A stretch of DNA of 64,000 bases, from NCBI GenBank assembly GCA_014595895.1, contig JABUKB010000001.1, positions 1,674,001 through 1,738,000 on the forward strand. Direction: 5' to 3'. Below the pieces are notes generated by a model. The model made no database searches and was not told the origin of the DNA. It worked only from the letters and a program-made list of their open reading frames with translations. This document shows, piece after piece, positions 45,915-55,390 of this stretch. Numbering within the stretch: position 1 is the stretch's first letter; each line of letters opens with the position of its first letter. Both the position numbers and the translations under genes were made by a program. This stretch comes from Lysinibacillus odysseyi. GTDB taxonomy: Bacteria > Bacillota > Bacilli > Bacillales_A > Planococcaceae.

Positions 45915-47054
45915 TTATTTTACGAAACGCTGCACAATGGCTACTGTTCGCTTACCGGCTTCTAAAATGTCTGCTTCTGTCAAACCTTGACCAAAGCTAA
46001 AGCGAACAGAAGAACGTAATTCAGCTGCCTCCTCGCCAAACATCGCAACAAGCACATGGGATGGGTCAATCGAGCCGGCTGTACAAGCTGAACCGCTCGA
46101 TACATAGACACCCGCCATATCTAAATTGATGAGAAATGACTCGACATCTGTTCCGGCAAATGAAACATTCAACACATGCGGCAAACCGTTTCGTACTCCA
46201 TTTACTTTATACGAAATTTTCGCTTCGTCAAATTGTTTGATTAAAATTTCTTTAAAAGAATTATATTTCTTGCGATTTTCCGTTCGGTTTTGAGTAGCCA
46301 CTTCGACTGCTTTCGCAAAACCAAGCGCTGCCGGGATATTTTCGGTACCTGCGCGACGCTTCTTTTCCTGCGAGCCGCCGAATAGTAAGTTTCCTAGTTT
46401 TGTTCCTTGTCTTTGATATAAAAAACCGATCCCTTTTGGTCCGTTAATTTTATGTGCCGAAACACTTAATAAATCTACTCCTAGCGCATTCACATCTAGC
46501 TCTTCCATACCGTATGCTTGTACAGCATCTGTATGAAATGTGGCTGGATGCTCCTGCAGTAACGCACCGATTTCAGCAATCGGTTGGATAGATCCCACTT
46601 CATTATTGCCATACATAATCGTTACTAAAATGGTATCGTCACGCAAAGCATTCTTTACGTCCTCTACCGATACAACACCTTGTGCATCCACTGGCAAATA
46701 GGTTACGTCAAACCCTTGCTTTTCTAATTGCTGGCATGCATGCAGCACGGCATGGTGTTCAATTTGTGTTGTAATAATATGCTTACCTTCTGTAGCCCGC
46801 GCCTCAGCCGTACCGAAAATAGCCATATTATCGGCTTCTGTCCCGCCGCTCGTGAAAATGATTTCATTTGGACTTGCCTGGATTGAAGAGGCTAATGCGG
46901 CTCTTGCTGCATCCAATTCTTTACGAGCCGCTCGTCCGCTTGTATGGATACTGGATGCATTGCCGTATACATGCGTCATCGCTTCTGTCATTGCTAAAAT
47001 GACTTCCTTAGCCATCGGGGTAGTAGCCGCATGGTCTAAATAAATTGCTGTCAT
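45915..47054 (-). CDS. yrvO: cysteine desulfurase (YrvO-type, IscS-like)
   Basis: 379-residue PLP-dependent enzyme taking sulfur from cysteine. PLP lysine in SVSAHKINGPKG; active-site cysteine in SSGSACTAGS; N-terminal MTAIYLDHAATTPM. It is the mnmA-linked desulfurase, so tRNA 2-thiolation is the likely role. Start ATG at 47054 with GAAAGGA upstream. 17 bases separate it from cymR, as in Bacillus. Confidence 0.95.
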   Translation of the reverse strand: MTAIYLDHAATTPMAKEVILAMTEAMTHVYGNASSIHTSGRAARKELDAARAALASSIQASPNEIIFTSGGTEADNMAIFGTAEARATEGKHIITTQIEHHAVLHACQQLEKQGFDVTYLPVDAQGVVSVEDVKNALRDDTILVTIMYGNNEVGSIQPIAEIGALLQEHPATFHTDAVQAYGMEELDVNALGVDLLSVSAHKINGPKGIGFLYQRQGTKLGNLLFGGSQEKKRRAGTENIPAALGFAKAVEVATQNRTENRKKYNSFKEILIKQFDEAKISYKVNGVRNGLPHVLNVSFAGTDVESFLINLDMAGVYVSSGSACTAGSIDPSHVLVAMFGEEAAELRSSVRFSFGQGLTEADILEAGKRTVAIVQRFVK

Positions 47055-47071
47055 ACTAGAAGTCCTTTCTC

Positions 47072-47491
47072 TTAAATATAGAACATGTAACCGTCAGCTA
47101 CATCTTGGTTCGTATATTTTGCTAAATCATCTAATGTCGTCGTATCCAACACGTTTTTCACCGCATCACGAATACGCATCCATAATTCACGTTGCGGTGC
47201 TTCTTCGTTTTCGATTCCCTCTACAGGTTGAATCGGTCCTTCTAATACGCGAATGACATCTGCCGCCGTAATTTCTGTAGGAGGACTTGCGAGCATATAG
47301 CCCCCGTAGGCTCCGCGTACACTTTTTACTAGCCCTGCATTGCGTAAAGGCGATACTAACTGCTCTAAGTATGCCTCTGATAAGTCTTTCTCAGCAGCAA
47401 TTTTACGTAATGGGATCGGTCCTTCCCCGTGATGCTTTGATAATTCGATCATAATTGTTAAGCCGTAGCGACCTTTTGTTGAAATTTTCAT
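47072..47491 (-). CDS. cymR: Rrf2-family cysteine metabolism repressor CymR
   Basis: 139-residue Rrf2 regulator; N-terminal winged helix MKISTKGRYGLTIMIELSKHHGEGPIPLRKIAAEKDLSEAYLEQL, then a wing with VRGAYGGYML. There are no cysteines, so it cannot hold an iron-sulfur cluster, as expected of CymR rather than IscR. In Bacillus CymR works with CysK to repress cysteine and sulfur genes. It begins the cymR-yrvO-mnmA group. Confidence 0.94.
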   Translation of the reverse strand: MKISTKGRYGLTIMIELSKHHGEGPIPLRKIAAEKDLSEAYLEQLVSPLRNAGLVKSVRGAYGGYMLASPPTEITAADVIRVLEGPIQPVEGIENEEAPQRELWMRIRDAVKNVLDTTTLDDLAKYTNQDVADGYMFYI

Positions 47492-47906
47492 ATGAACACC
47501 TCTAAGTTTTTAATCATGTACTAGTAAGTATAGCATATAACCTTCTAATCCGAGTGAAAAATACTCCATTACACGAGTGTCCATTTCTTAAAATAGTTTT
47601 TATTATTTATTGCCAAAGCATCTAATAGAATACATGTCACAGCGAAAAAAGAATCCTTTGGATGGGGCTTGGGTTACGAAAGGAGCGATAACTTTGGGGA
47701 TACAGTCTGCTGATTTGCAAAATAATGAAACCTATTCCATTAGAGGTACATGAACAAAGCGGAAAATACATTATTCCGGCATGTCATTATAAGTACAGAT
47801 TGTACATGCCGTGAAATAGATGGGAAACGAGAGATTAGGTGATGAAGGATGAACATTCCATTCATCATCCTCCTTCTCTGCTGATAAGAGCTTCTATTAC
47901 CTAACC
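47492..47906. other. intergenic region between rarA and cymR
   Basis: About 415 bases. It contains several short overlapping frames around 47690-47850, including one of 29 codons (see 47725-47814), and a weak hairpin near 47840. No convincing promoter for cymR beyond AT-rich sequence. I see no known RNA motif. Confidence 0.45.
47725..47814 (+). CDS. possible 29-aa peptide
   Basis: ATG at 47725 opens a short frame reading MKPIPLEVHEQSGKYIIPAC and ending HYKYRLYMP. It has no good ribosome site of its own; AAAGGAG at 47678-47684 better serves a TTG in another frame at 47694. It looks protein-like in composition but could be a gene remnant or chance. Confidence 0.15.
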   Translation: MKPIPLEVHEQSGKYIIPACHYKYRLYMP

Positions 47907-49208
47907 TTATTTATTGCCATTTCGCTTTAATTCTTCTAATCTATCATTCACCTTTGCAAAATATTTTTCTTGTCCATTTGCCTTTGGGTTGTAGTATGTT
48001 TTCCCCGTTAATTTATCTGGCAAGTATTGCTGATACACCCATGAAGTCGGGTAATCATGCGGATATTTATAGCCTGCCCCATGCCCCAGTTGCGCGGCTC
48101 CGCTATAATGGGCATCTTTTAAATGGGAAGGTATTTCACCAATGAGTCCATTTCTTACATCTTCAATTGCTGCATCAATCGCTTTATACGCGCTATTGGT
48201 TTTCGGTGACAGACATTGTTCAATCACGATATTGGCTAATGGAATACGCGCTTCAGGCAGCCCTAAACGTTCAACAGCTTGAATAGCTGCCACTGTTCTT
48301 CCGCCTATTTCCGGGGCTGCCAGGGAAATATCCTCGTAAGCAATGACTAGCAAACGCCGACAAATGGCTGTTAGATCTCCGCCTTCTATGAGCCGAGCTA
48401 GATAATGCAAGGCTGCCGAAACGTCACTGCCTCTGATTGATTTTTGCAAACTGGAAAGAAGCGAGTAGTAGATATCCCCTTTTTTATCGTGGGAAAATCC
48501 TTTGCTTTGTACACACTCTTTCACGAGCGCCCCCTCAATTACAATCGGTTGGGCTTCGTGTTCTTTAGACGCTTGGACAACTTCTTCCAGGACAGTTAAA
48601 GCAGAACGCGCATCTCCTCCTGTAGCAGAAGCAATTAAATCGATGGATTCATCGGCAATATGGATGTCCATATTCCCCAGACCTCTCTCCTTATCTGATA
48701 GAGCACGTAAAATCAAGTCCTTAATATCTTTCGCTTCCAAAGCTTTCAGTTCCTTAATTTGTCCACATCTGCTGCGTATAGCAGGATTGACATCATGGAA
48801 CGGATTTTCTGTTGTGGCTCCGATTAATGTAATTAACCCTCTCTCCACATGGGGTAAGAGGTAATCTTGCTGAGCTTTATTGAATCTATGAACCTCATCA
48901 ATGAATAAAATGAGTTTCCCTTCTCCTCTTGCAATGTCGACAGCCTGTTCAATTTCTTTTTTACCAGCCGTTGTCGCATTGATAGCTTCAAAGGGGATTT
49001 TAACAGTGCCCGCAATCGCTTTTGCTATCGAGGTTTTCCCGACACCCGGTGGTCCGTACAGTAATATAGAAGGTACATAGCCGTTGATAATCATTTTATA
49101 AAGAGCTGTTCCTTTTCCGATTACATGCTTTTGCCCTACTACTTCATCTATGTTCTGAGGTCTCATTCTGTAAGACAACGGTTCATTAATGAATGCATCA
49201 AATAACAA
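47907..49208 (-). CDS. rarA: replication-associated recombination ATPase RarA
   Basis: 433-residue AAA+ clamp-loader-like protein (MgsA/WRNIP1 family) acting at stalled forks. Walker A LYGPPGVGKTSIA, Walker B LILFIDEVHRFNKAQQD, sensor GATTENPFHDVNPAIRSR, and the C-terminal tetramer domain with GYKYPHDYPTSWVYQQYLP. Start TTG at 49208, six bases after GGAGGG. Standard location between cymR and tcdA. Confidence 0.96.
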   Translation of the reverse strand: MLFDAFINEPLSYRMRPQNIDEVVGQKHVIGKGTALYKMIINGYVPSILLYGPPGVGKTSIAKAIAGTVKIPFEAINATTAGKKEIEQAVDIARGEGKLILFIDEVHRFNKAQQDYLLPHVERGLITLIGATTENPFHDVNPAIRSRCGQIKELKALEAKDIKDLILRALSDKERGLGNMDIHIADESIDLIASATGGDARSALTVLEEVVQASKEHEAQPIVIEGALVKECVQSKGFSHDKKGDIYYSLLSSLQKSIRGSDVSAALHYLARLIEGGDLTAICRRLLVIAYEDISLAAPEIGGRTVAAIQAVERLGLPEARIPLANIVIEQCLSPKTNSAYKAIDAAIEDVRNGLIGEIPSHLKDAHYSGAAQLGHGAGYKYPHDYPTSWVYQQYLPDKLTGKTYYNPKANGQEKYFAKVNDRLEELKRNGNK

Positions 49209-49283
49209 AATAATCCCTCCTACTCAGCATTTTTTAAGTTTTATTCCTTCATTCATTTTACCGATTTCCTCCTAAAACAGCAA

Positions 49284-49317
49284 AAAATCTTATGCAAGAG
49301 CTTCTCGCATAAGATTC
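49284..49317 (-). terminator. terminator of the 162-aa gene
   Basis: AATCTTATGC/GCATAAGATT perfect stem followed by six T residues on the minus strand. Confidence 0.8.
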
Positions 49318-49347
49318 CTTTTCATCTAGGTAGCCGATTTTTCTTAA

Positions 49348-49836
49348 TCAGCCGAATTTATAAGTATGCAACGTTTCGAAACACTCTGGAAGTGTATTGG
49401 TCGCATGTTCTAGCTTCATAGCTGGGTCTAATTGTTGAATACTATTTTCAATTTCCGCCAGGAATTCTTCATTGTCTTCTGATAAGTTAAAAGGCAATAT
49501 TCTGCTGGCTGTAATGTAACCACGCAGCAACTGTGCTTTTGTCTCTTCATCTATTTCAGCTGTTTCATGCTGCTTAACGAAATGATAAAAATAAATCACT
49601 TTGGCTGCACTATTTAAAAATAAAATCCAGTATGGGTTGGATGATGGCAATTCCCCATCATAACGATGAATCGTCTCTTGAAAGAAATCTGTCACTTGAC
49701 GATGTAATGCAGTTAAATTCGCCAATGCTTTTTCCCAATTTTGAGCCGTATCAATGTGTTCAAATACAGTGCTGTCTAACGCTTCTTGCAATTCTACTAA
49801 ATTCAACATATCGTTCGTCTCTTGAATTTTCATCAT
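49348..49836 (-). CDS. hypothetical protein, 162 aa
   Basis: Unrecognised soluble, mostly helical acidic protein. It contains PYWILFLNSAAKVIYFYHFVKQHE in the middle and no signal peptide. Start: two ATG codons at 49836/49833 after AGGGGAG. It has its own terminator and lies between rarA and another unknown gene, so both are lineage-specific additions here. Function unknown. Confidence 0.75.
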   Translation of the reverse strand: MMKIQETNDMLNLVELQEALDSTVFEHIDTAQNWEKALANLTALHRQVTDFFQETIHRYDGELPSSNPYWILFLNSAAKVIYFYHFVKQHETAEIDEETKAQLLRGYITASRILPFNLSEDNEEFLAEIENSIQQLDPAMKLEHATNTLPECFETLHTYKFG

Positions 49837-50022
49837 GACTCCCCTTTCTAAATAACCCCTTTGCCCTTTCTATCAACAATATATCAATTTATGATTTGTC
49901 ACTTATGAAAAATGTATAATCTATCAAAAAATGGTGATAAATCTGTTTTTTTAAGACAAATTTGACGATTTTAGCACATTTACTTTCAGAATATTCTATT
50001 GGTTAGCTTGAACATTTATACC

Positions 50023-50412
50023 TCAATAGTATTGTAGTCTTTGTAAATATTTTGGATAAACCGGAAGTGATGGCGGTATTTCCGAAAGCGGATACACGTG
50101 TAATTTTTTTCCGCCATAATATTTCACCGTTTGATGTGAGCTGTAAAAAATCCATGTTATTTTCTCTATCCAATCATCACGTTCAAATGTCTTATAGGCG
50201 GAAAAGTAATATTTTTGTTTCAATATATCTACTAACTGAAAAAAACCTTCACTTAATTCATATTGTTTTTTCGTAAAATGATAGGTCGGTTCTACTACGT
50301 GATTTGTATCCCATATATGAATCGTTTCTGACTCCTCATCAATCGCTAGTTCCACCGTGCACACTTCATCCATTAAATTCAATCCTCTATACTCCATTTC
50401 ATGTATAGCCAT
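50023..50412 (-). CDS. hypothetical protein, 129 aa
   Basis: Unrecognised small protein rich in tyrosine and aromatic residues, especially at the C-terminus (PVYPKYLQRLQYY). It has alternating strands in the first half and no membrane segment. Start ATG at 50412 after AGGATAAGG-like sequence. It is downstream of tcdA behind a terminator. Function unknown. Confidence 0.7.
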   Translation of the reverse strand: MAIHEMEYRGLNLMDEVCTVELAIDEESETIHIWDTNHVVEPTYHFTKKQYELSEGFFQLVDILKQKYYFSAYKTFERDDWIEKITWIFYSSHQTVKYYGGKKLHVYPLSEIPPSLPVYPKYLQRLQYY

Positions 50413-50430
50413 TCCTTATCCTCCCATATG

Positions 50431-50467
50431 AAAAATAGACAAAGCCAAATATTCGGCTTTGTCTATT
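50431..50467 (-). terminator. tcdA terminator
   Basis: Perfect 13-bp stem AATAGACAAAGCC/GGCTTTGTCTATT with T residues on the minus strand. Confidence 0.88.
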
Positions 50468-50471
50468 CGCA

Positions 50472-51233
50472 TTAATCTTTTACGCGCATAATCTTTATAT
50501 CTTTTAAAATTTGATTGATGACCCAGCTCGCTGCGATTAAACCTACAACTGATGGCACAAACGCATTAGAAGAAGGCGGCATTTTCGCCTTGCGAATTTC
50601 TGCCTCCGGTTTCCCCACATATTCCGCTACATCCGGACGAATGACAATCGGTGATTCGTCTGAGAAGACAACCGTTACACCTTTTTTAATGCCTTCTTTT
50701 TTCAGCTTTGTACGAATCACTTTTGCTAACGGATCCGTATGTGTTTTGGAAATATCAGCAATTTTGAAGCGTGTAGGATCCATTTTATTGGCTGCACCCA
50801 TCGATGAAATAATGGGAATATTGCGCTTTAGACATTCCTTCATCAAGTGAATTTTGTACATCACTGTATCACTGGCGTCAATGACATAATCAATGCCTAA
50901 TTCAAAAAACTTTTCATATGTTTCTTCTGTATAGAACATGTGCATATCAATTACTTCACATTCAGGATTGATATCCGCAATTCGTTCCTTCATTACAGCT
51001 GATTTTGATTGCCCTACTGTAGATAAATAAGCGACCAATTGACGGTTCACATTCGTAATATCTACATTGTCCTTATCGACCAAAATAATACGGCCGACAC
51101 CGCTTCGTGCGCAGGCTTCTGCAGCAAATGAACCGACACCGCCAACACCTAAAATAGCAACCGTTGTATTTTTTAATAGCTCTAACCCTTCCGTACCGAT
51201 AGCTAGCTCATTTCTCGAAAATTGATGTAACAT
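50472..51233 (-). CDS. tcdA: tRNA threonylcarbamoyladenosine dehydratase TcdA
   Basis: 253-residue E1/ThiF-like ATPase that cyclises t6A37 to ct6A in ANN-decoding tRNAs. ATP-binding loop ILGVGGVGSFAAEACARSG, DKDNVDITNVNRQ and the C-terminal VPSVVGLIAASWVINQIL are typical. Start ATG at 51233 with GAGAGG upstream; a longer frame adds residues that do not belong to the family. In Bacillus (yrvM) it is likewise next to 6S RNA and aspS. Confidence 0.93.
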   Translation of the reverse strand: MLHQFSRNELAIGTEGLELLKNTTVAILGVGGVGSFAAEACARSGVGRIILVDKDNVDITNVNRQLVAYLSTVGQSKSAVMKERIADINPECEVIDMHMFYTEETYEKFFELGIDYVIDASDTVMYKIHLMKECLKRNIPIISSMGAANKMDPTRFKIADISKTHTDPLAKVIRTKLKKEGIKKGVTVVFSDESPIVIRPDVAEYVGKPEAEIRKAKMPPSSNAFVPSVVGLIAASWVINQILKDIKIMRVKD

Positions 51234-51332
51234 GAAGAAACCTCTCAATCTTATTGTTCTACCCGGAATTATACACAGCAAAGGCAAAGTCTGCAAGTGA
51301 TGTTATTGGATTGCATCCTGTTTTTTCGCATG

Positions 51333-51360
51333 AAAAAACCCGCCCTTTTACAGGCGGGTG
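51333..51360 (-). terminator. terminator downstream of 6S RNA
   Basis: CCCGCC-type stem (CCCGCCTG facing GGGCGGG) followed by TTTTTT on the minus strand, about 25 bases beyond the closing stem of 6S RNA. Confidence 0.85.
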
Positions 51361-51384
51361 AACGGTTATTTACCGTTTTAAAAT

Positions 51385-51586
51385 AGTACGAATCCCAGAT
51401 TTGCCGTCCATGTATACAAAATCATTTTGAACCCGCTCCTAGCAGGTGGGTGCTTTCACTATCACTTTAAACGTCCCTCTCCAATGGGGCATGTTTGCCA
51501 TGATAAAGATTCAAGCTCCCGTAAATTAAATGTTCGGTCAAAACAGTTAAGTAACATTTACGAACGAACAAACTAGGATTCGTCTT
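51385..51586 (-). ncRNA. ssrS: 6S RNA (6S-1 / BsrA type)
   Basis: About 200 bases between tcdA and aspS, exactly where B. subtilis has its 6S-1 RNA. A closing stem ACGAATCC (51583-51576) with GGATTCGT (51395-51388) encloses a long, mostly self-complementary rod with a large unpaired central region, as needed to mimic an open promoter and bind sigma-A RNA polymerase. It has its own promoter and a terminator. The identification rests on position, promoter and fold rather than on sequence recall. Confidence 0.85.
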
Positions 51587-51592
51587 AACCTT

Positions 51593-51621
51593 ATAATACT
51601 ATTCAATATATCTATGAGCAA
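51593..51621 (-). promoter_or_regulatory. sigma-A promoter of 6S RNA
   Basis: On the minus strand TTGCTC (51621-51616) and TATTAT (51598-51593) are 17 bases apart; the expected start lies seven bases further, just before the closing stem. Confidence 0.75.
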
Positions 51622-51760
51622 TAAAAAAGCTTCACTTTTTTAAAAATCGACCACTTTTCGTTCTTTAGACCTCTTTTTCCTACAATTATTCATATTACCT
51701 ATTATTTTCTAAATATTGAAAAAGACCTACTAGCCTGGTAATGTAACTTTTCGGTAATGG

Positions 51761-51790
51761 AAAAAGAGCCCGCACATGACGGACTCTTTC
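51761..51790 (-). terminator. aspS terminator
   Basis: AAAGAGTCCG/CGGGCTCTTT stem followed by TT residues on the minus strand, right at the aspS stop. Confidence 0.75.
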
Positions 51791-51794
51791 TCTC

Positions 51795-53561
51795 TTACTT
51801 CTTCGCTGTAGAAAGTAAACTTAATTCGATTAACTGCTCTTGCGATACTTCTGATGGGGCATCCGTTAGTAAACAGCTTGCTGTAGCTGTTTTCGGGAAG
51901 GCAATCGTATCACGTAAGTTTGTACGGCCTGCAAGTAACATAACAAAACGGTCAAGACCGAATGCTACCCCACCGTGCGGAGGTACACCATACTCAAATG
52001 CTTCCAATAAGAAACCAAATTGCTCGCGTGCTTCTTCTTCAGAGAAACCTAATTTCTCAAACATTTTCGTTTGAAGCTCCGGCTCATAAATACGTAATGA
52101 ACCACCGCCAAGCTCATAGCCATTTAATACAATATCATAGGCTTGCGCACGTACTGCCTTCGGGTCTGTATCCATTAGCTCGATATCTTCATCGAATGGA
52201 CGCGTAAATGGATGGTGCGCGGCATAGTAACGTCCCTCTTCCGCATCATATTCAAATAACGGCCAGTCTACGATCCATAAGAAGGCGAATTTTGATTCAT
52301 CAATTAAGCCTAACTCTTTCCCTAACTTCAGACGCAAGGCACCTAAGGCATCGGCTACGATGTTCGCTTTGTCAGCACCGAATAGTAATAAATCGCCTTC
52401 TTTTGCTTCCATGCGCTCGATTAACGCTGCTGTTACTTCTTCATCGAAGAACTTCGCAATTGGACCTACTAAGCCTTCGTTCGTTACTTTTAACCATGCA
52501 AGACCTTTTGCTTTGTAGATTGCTACGAACTCTGCTAAACCGTCTAACTCTTTACGTGTAAACGTCTCTGCGCCACCTGTTAAGTTGATCGCTTTTACTA
52601 CACCGCCTGACTCAATTGCGCCAGTAAATACTTTTAGTGTTGTTTTTTCAGCGATATCCGATAGGTCTACAAGTTCTAAACCGAAACGTACATCTGGCTT
52701 ATCTGAACCATAACGATTCATTGCTTCTGTATAGCTCATACGTTGGAACGGTGCAGGAATGTCGATCCCTTTTACATCCTTCATTACCGCTTGGATTAAA
52801 CGCTCATTCATCTCGATAATTTCATCCATTGACATAAATGATGTTTCGATGTCGATTTGCGTGAACTCCGGCTGGCGGTCTGCACGTAAATCTTCATCAC
52901 GGAAGCAGCGTGCGATTTGGAAGTACTTTTCGAAACCACCGACCATTAATAACTGCTTAAATAATTGTGGTGATTGTGGCAATGCATAAAACTCGCCGTC
53001 ATGTACACGAGAAGGAACTAAATAGTCACGTGCGCCTTCTGGTGTTGATTTTGTTAAAATAGGTGTTTCTACTTCCAGGAAACCTTCGTTTTGTAAGAAG
53101 TTACGAATCGTACGTGTCACGTCAGAACGCATTTTGAATGTATCGAACATTACCGGACGACGTAAATCTAAGTAACGATATTTTAAGCGCACATCTTCAT
53201 TTACCTCTACATCATTTTCAATCGCGAAAGGTGGTGTTTTTGCTTGGTTGATGATTACTAATGTATCAGCTGACACTTCGATTTCACCTGTTTTTAAGTT
53301 CGGGTTGACTTGTGATTGTTCACGCTTCACTACTTTCCCTACTACTTCGATTACATACTCACTGCGAATTTTATCTGCTAATTGCAATGCTTCTTTACTG
53401 TGGTCGCCAAACACGACTTGTACGATCCCTGAACGGTCACGTAAATCCACGAATATTAATCCGCCTAAATCACGGCGCTTTTGTACCCAACCTTTTAAAA
53501 CTACTTCTTCTCCCTGTTGTGCTACTGTTACTTCGCCACAAGCATGTGTGCGTTTTGCCAT
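51795..53561 (-). CDS. aspS: aspartate-tRNA ligase
   Basis: 588-residue bacterial-type class II synthetase. N-terminal OB anticodon-binding domain ([22 protein letters not shown]), catalytic core with [25 protein letters not shown] and [42 protein letters not shown], the inserted GAD domain, and motif 3 [15 protein letters not shown]. 26 bases after hisS, so probably controlled by the same T-box. Confidence 0.97.
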   Translation of the reverse strand: MAKRTHACGEVTVAQQGEEVVLKGWVQKRRDLGGLIFVDLRDRSGIVQVVFGDHSKEALQLADKIRSEYVIEVVGKVVKREQSQVNPNLKTGEIEVSADTLVIINQAKTPPFAIENDVEVNEDVRLKYRYLDLRRPVMFDTFKMRSDVTRTIRNFLQNEGFLEVETPILTKSTPEGARDYLVPSRVHDGEFYALPQSPQLFKQLLMVGGFEKYFQIARCFRDEDLRADRQPEFTQIDIETSFMSMDEIIEMNERLIQAVMKDVKGIDIPAPFQRMSYTEAMNRYGSDKPDVRFGLELVDLSDIAEKTTLKVFTGAIESGGVVKAINLTGGAETFTRKELDGLAEFVAIYKAKGLAWLKVTNEGLVGPIAKFFDEEVTAALIERMEAKEGDLLLFGADKANIVADALGALRLKLGKELGLIDESKFAFLWIVDWPLFEYDAEEGRYYAAHHPFTRPFDEDIELMDTDPKAVRAQAYDIVLNGYELGGGSLRIYEPELQTKMFEKLGFSEEEAREQFGFLLEAFEYGVPPHGGVAFGLDRFVMLLAGRTNLRDTIAFPKTATASCLLTDAPSEVSQEQLIELSLLSTAKK

Positions 53562-53587
53562 TTGTTATTCCTCCAACTAATTGATAT

Positions 53588-54850
53588 CTATTTTTTTAAG
53601 TATGTGACTAATTCAGAGAAGGCTACCTTTTGTTGATTGCCTGTTGCCATTTCTTTGACATTCACCGCTTGTTCTTCAAGCTCTGCATCACCAAGTACGA
53701 TAACAAATTTTGCTTCTTGACGGTCAGCTGTTTTCATTTGTGCTTTCATTTTGCGTTCTAAATAGTCCATATCAGCCGAAATGCCATTTTGACGGAACTG
53801 GTTGACAAGCTCCACCGCCTTTAATTTTGCCGATTCACCCATTGTCACGACATAAATATCCAAGTGATTTTCAAGTTCTAGTTCAATATTTTTGGCATCT
53901 AATGCTAATAATAAACGCTCAATTGACATCGCAAAGCCGATTCCTGGCATAGCAGGACCACCGATGTCCTCTACTAGACCGTTGTAACGACCCCCACCGC
54001 ATAAAGTCGTGATGGAACCGAAGCCATCGCCTGTAATCATGATTTCAAAAGCCGTATGGTTGTAATAGTCTAAACCGCGCACTAAATTTGGATCGACTTC
54101 GTACGGTACATCAAGAACGTCTAGATATTCTTTTACTTTTGTAAAGTAAGCTGATGATTCTTCCGTTAAATAATTTGTTAAAGCAGGTGCCGTTGCCATT
54201 GCTGGGTGTTTGTGATCTACTTTACAGTCCAAAATACGCAACGGATTCTTTTCTAAGCGACTTTGGCAATCTCCACAAAGCTCTCCAATGACTGGCTGGA
54301 AGTGCTCAATCAACGCCTGGCGATGTCCTTCGCGTGTTTCCTTGTCACCTAATGAGTTGATGACCAATTTTAAATCTTTTAATCCTAATGATGTGTAAAC
54401 ATTCATCGCTAATGCCATCACTTCTGCATCAATGGCCGGATCTGCTGAACCGATTGCCTCTACGCCAAATTGTACAAACTGACGGTAACGCCCTGCTTGT
54501 TGACGTTCATAGCGGAACATCGGACCCGTATAGTAAAGCTTAACGGGCTGATCCGCTTGCCCAAACATTTTGTGCTCTACGTATGCACGTACAGCTGAGG
54601 CCGTACCTTCTGGACGTAGCGTTAATGAACGTCCTGCGCGATCCTCAAATGTGTACATTTCCTTTTGTACAATATCTGTCGTATCCCCCACACCACGCTG
54701 GAATAATTCTGTTGATTCAAACATCGGTGTACGTAATTCGTTGTAGCGATATTTGTCACATAAATCACGAATGACACCTTCTACATATTGCCACTTTTCC
54801 GTTTGACCCGGTAAAATATCCTGTGTTCCTTTTGGTACTTTAAAGCTCAT
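53588..54850 (-). CDS. hisS: histidine-tRNA ligase
   Basis: 420-residue class II synthetase. N-terminal [10 protein letters not shown], motif 2 around [21 protein letters not shown], the histidine-specific [12 protein letters not shown] and a C-terminal anticodon domain. Start ATG at 54850; a GC-rich AAAGGGG ribosome site lies just before it, and an earlier ATG six codons upstream would include it. A histidine-type T-box precedes the gene. Confidence 0.97.
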   Translation of the reverse strand: MSFKVPKGTQDILPGQTEKWQYVEGVIRDLCDKYRYNELRTPMFESTELFQRGVGDTTDIVQKEMYTFEDRAGRSLTLRPEGTASAVRAYVEHKMFGQADQPVKLYYTGPMFRYERQQAGRYRQFVQFGVEAIGSADPAIDAEVMALAMNVYTSLGLKDLKLVINSLGDKETREGHRQALIEHFQPVIGELCGDCQSRLEKNPLRILDCKVDHKHPAMATAPALTNYLTEESSAYFTKVKEYLDVLDVPYEVDPNLVRGLDYYNHTAFEIMITGDGFGSITTLCGGGRYNGLVEDIGGPAMPGIGFAMSIERLLLALDAKNIELELENHLDIYVVTMGESAKLKAVELVNQFRQNGISADMDYLERKMKAQMKTADRQEAKFVIVLGDAELEEQAVNVKEMATGNQQKVAFSELVTYLKK

Positions 54851-54900
54851 AAAAAGTGCCCCTTTCATTCAAATATTTCGGCTCATTATAACACCAAAAT

Positions 54901-55160
54901 AAAAAAAGCTTTCGTCACCTTGCCGGAAATAGCAAGGGACGAAAGCTGTTGCTTCCGCGGTTCCACCCTAGTTGATGCCAAATGCATCCACCTCAAAATT
55001 CGGATAACGGCCGATTCCGTCTTTTCCTAATAAGCGAACGGTTCAGAAAAGAGCCTCCCAAGTGTTGTTCGCATCATACATACTGTAGGAAAGTTTACAG
55101 CCTAGGACTTTCCCTCTCTTGTCAGCAGCGGTATTTACTACTCTCTTGATCAATGGCGTT
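54901..55160 (-). promoter_or_regulatory. T-box leader of hisS-aspS
   Basis: The T-box AGGGTGGAACCGCG is present on the minus strand and is followed by a long terminator stem (AGCTTTCGTC facing GACGAAAGCT) and seven T residues. The upstream stem I region holds GAACAACACTTGG, in which CAC would be the histidine specifier. A TATAAT at 55172-55167 is the likely -10 element. Confidence 0.9.
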
Positions 55161-55390
55161 TTTTACATTATATCTTATGTTAAAGTCGGACCGTTTCAAA
55201 GTCAACTATTTTTTACGAAGTAACGGCTTTCTTTGAAATATTTCCAGAAAAATGAATATATACCTAGGAGAAAAATAGTAAATTGTTTTCATTTCAGTAA
55301 AAACTATAGATTTTATAGTTCGTTTGCTTTTAAAATAGAGCTAGTCATGTTTAAACGGAATTTCAAATATTTGTAAAAGGGGAGTCATAC

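Noticed and set aside
52208-52561. Long plus-strand frames opposite aspS
   Set aside because: Antisense shadows of a conserved synthetase gene; Leu/Arg/His-rich and without ribosome sites.
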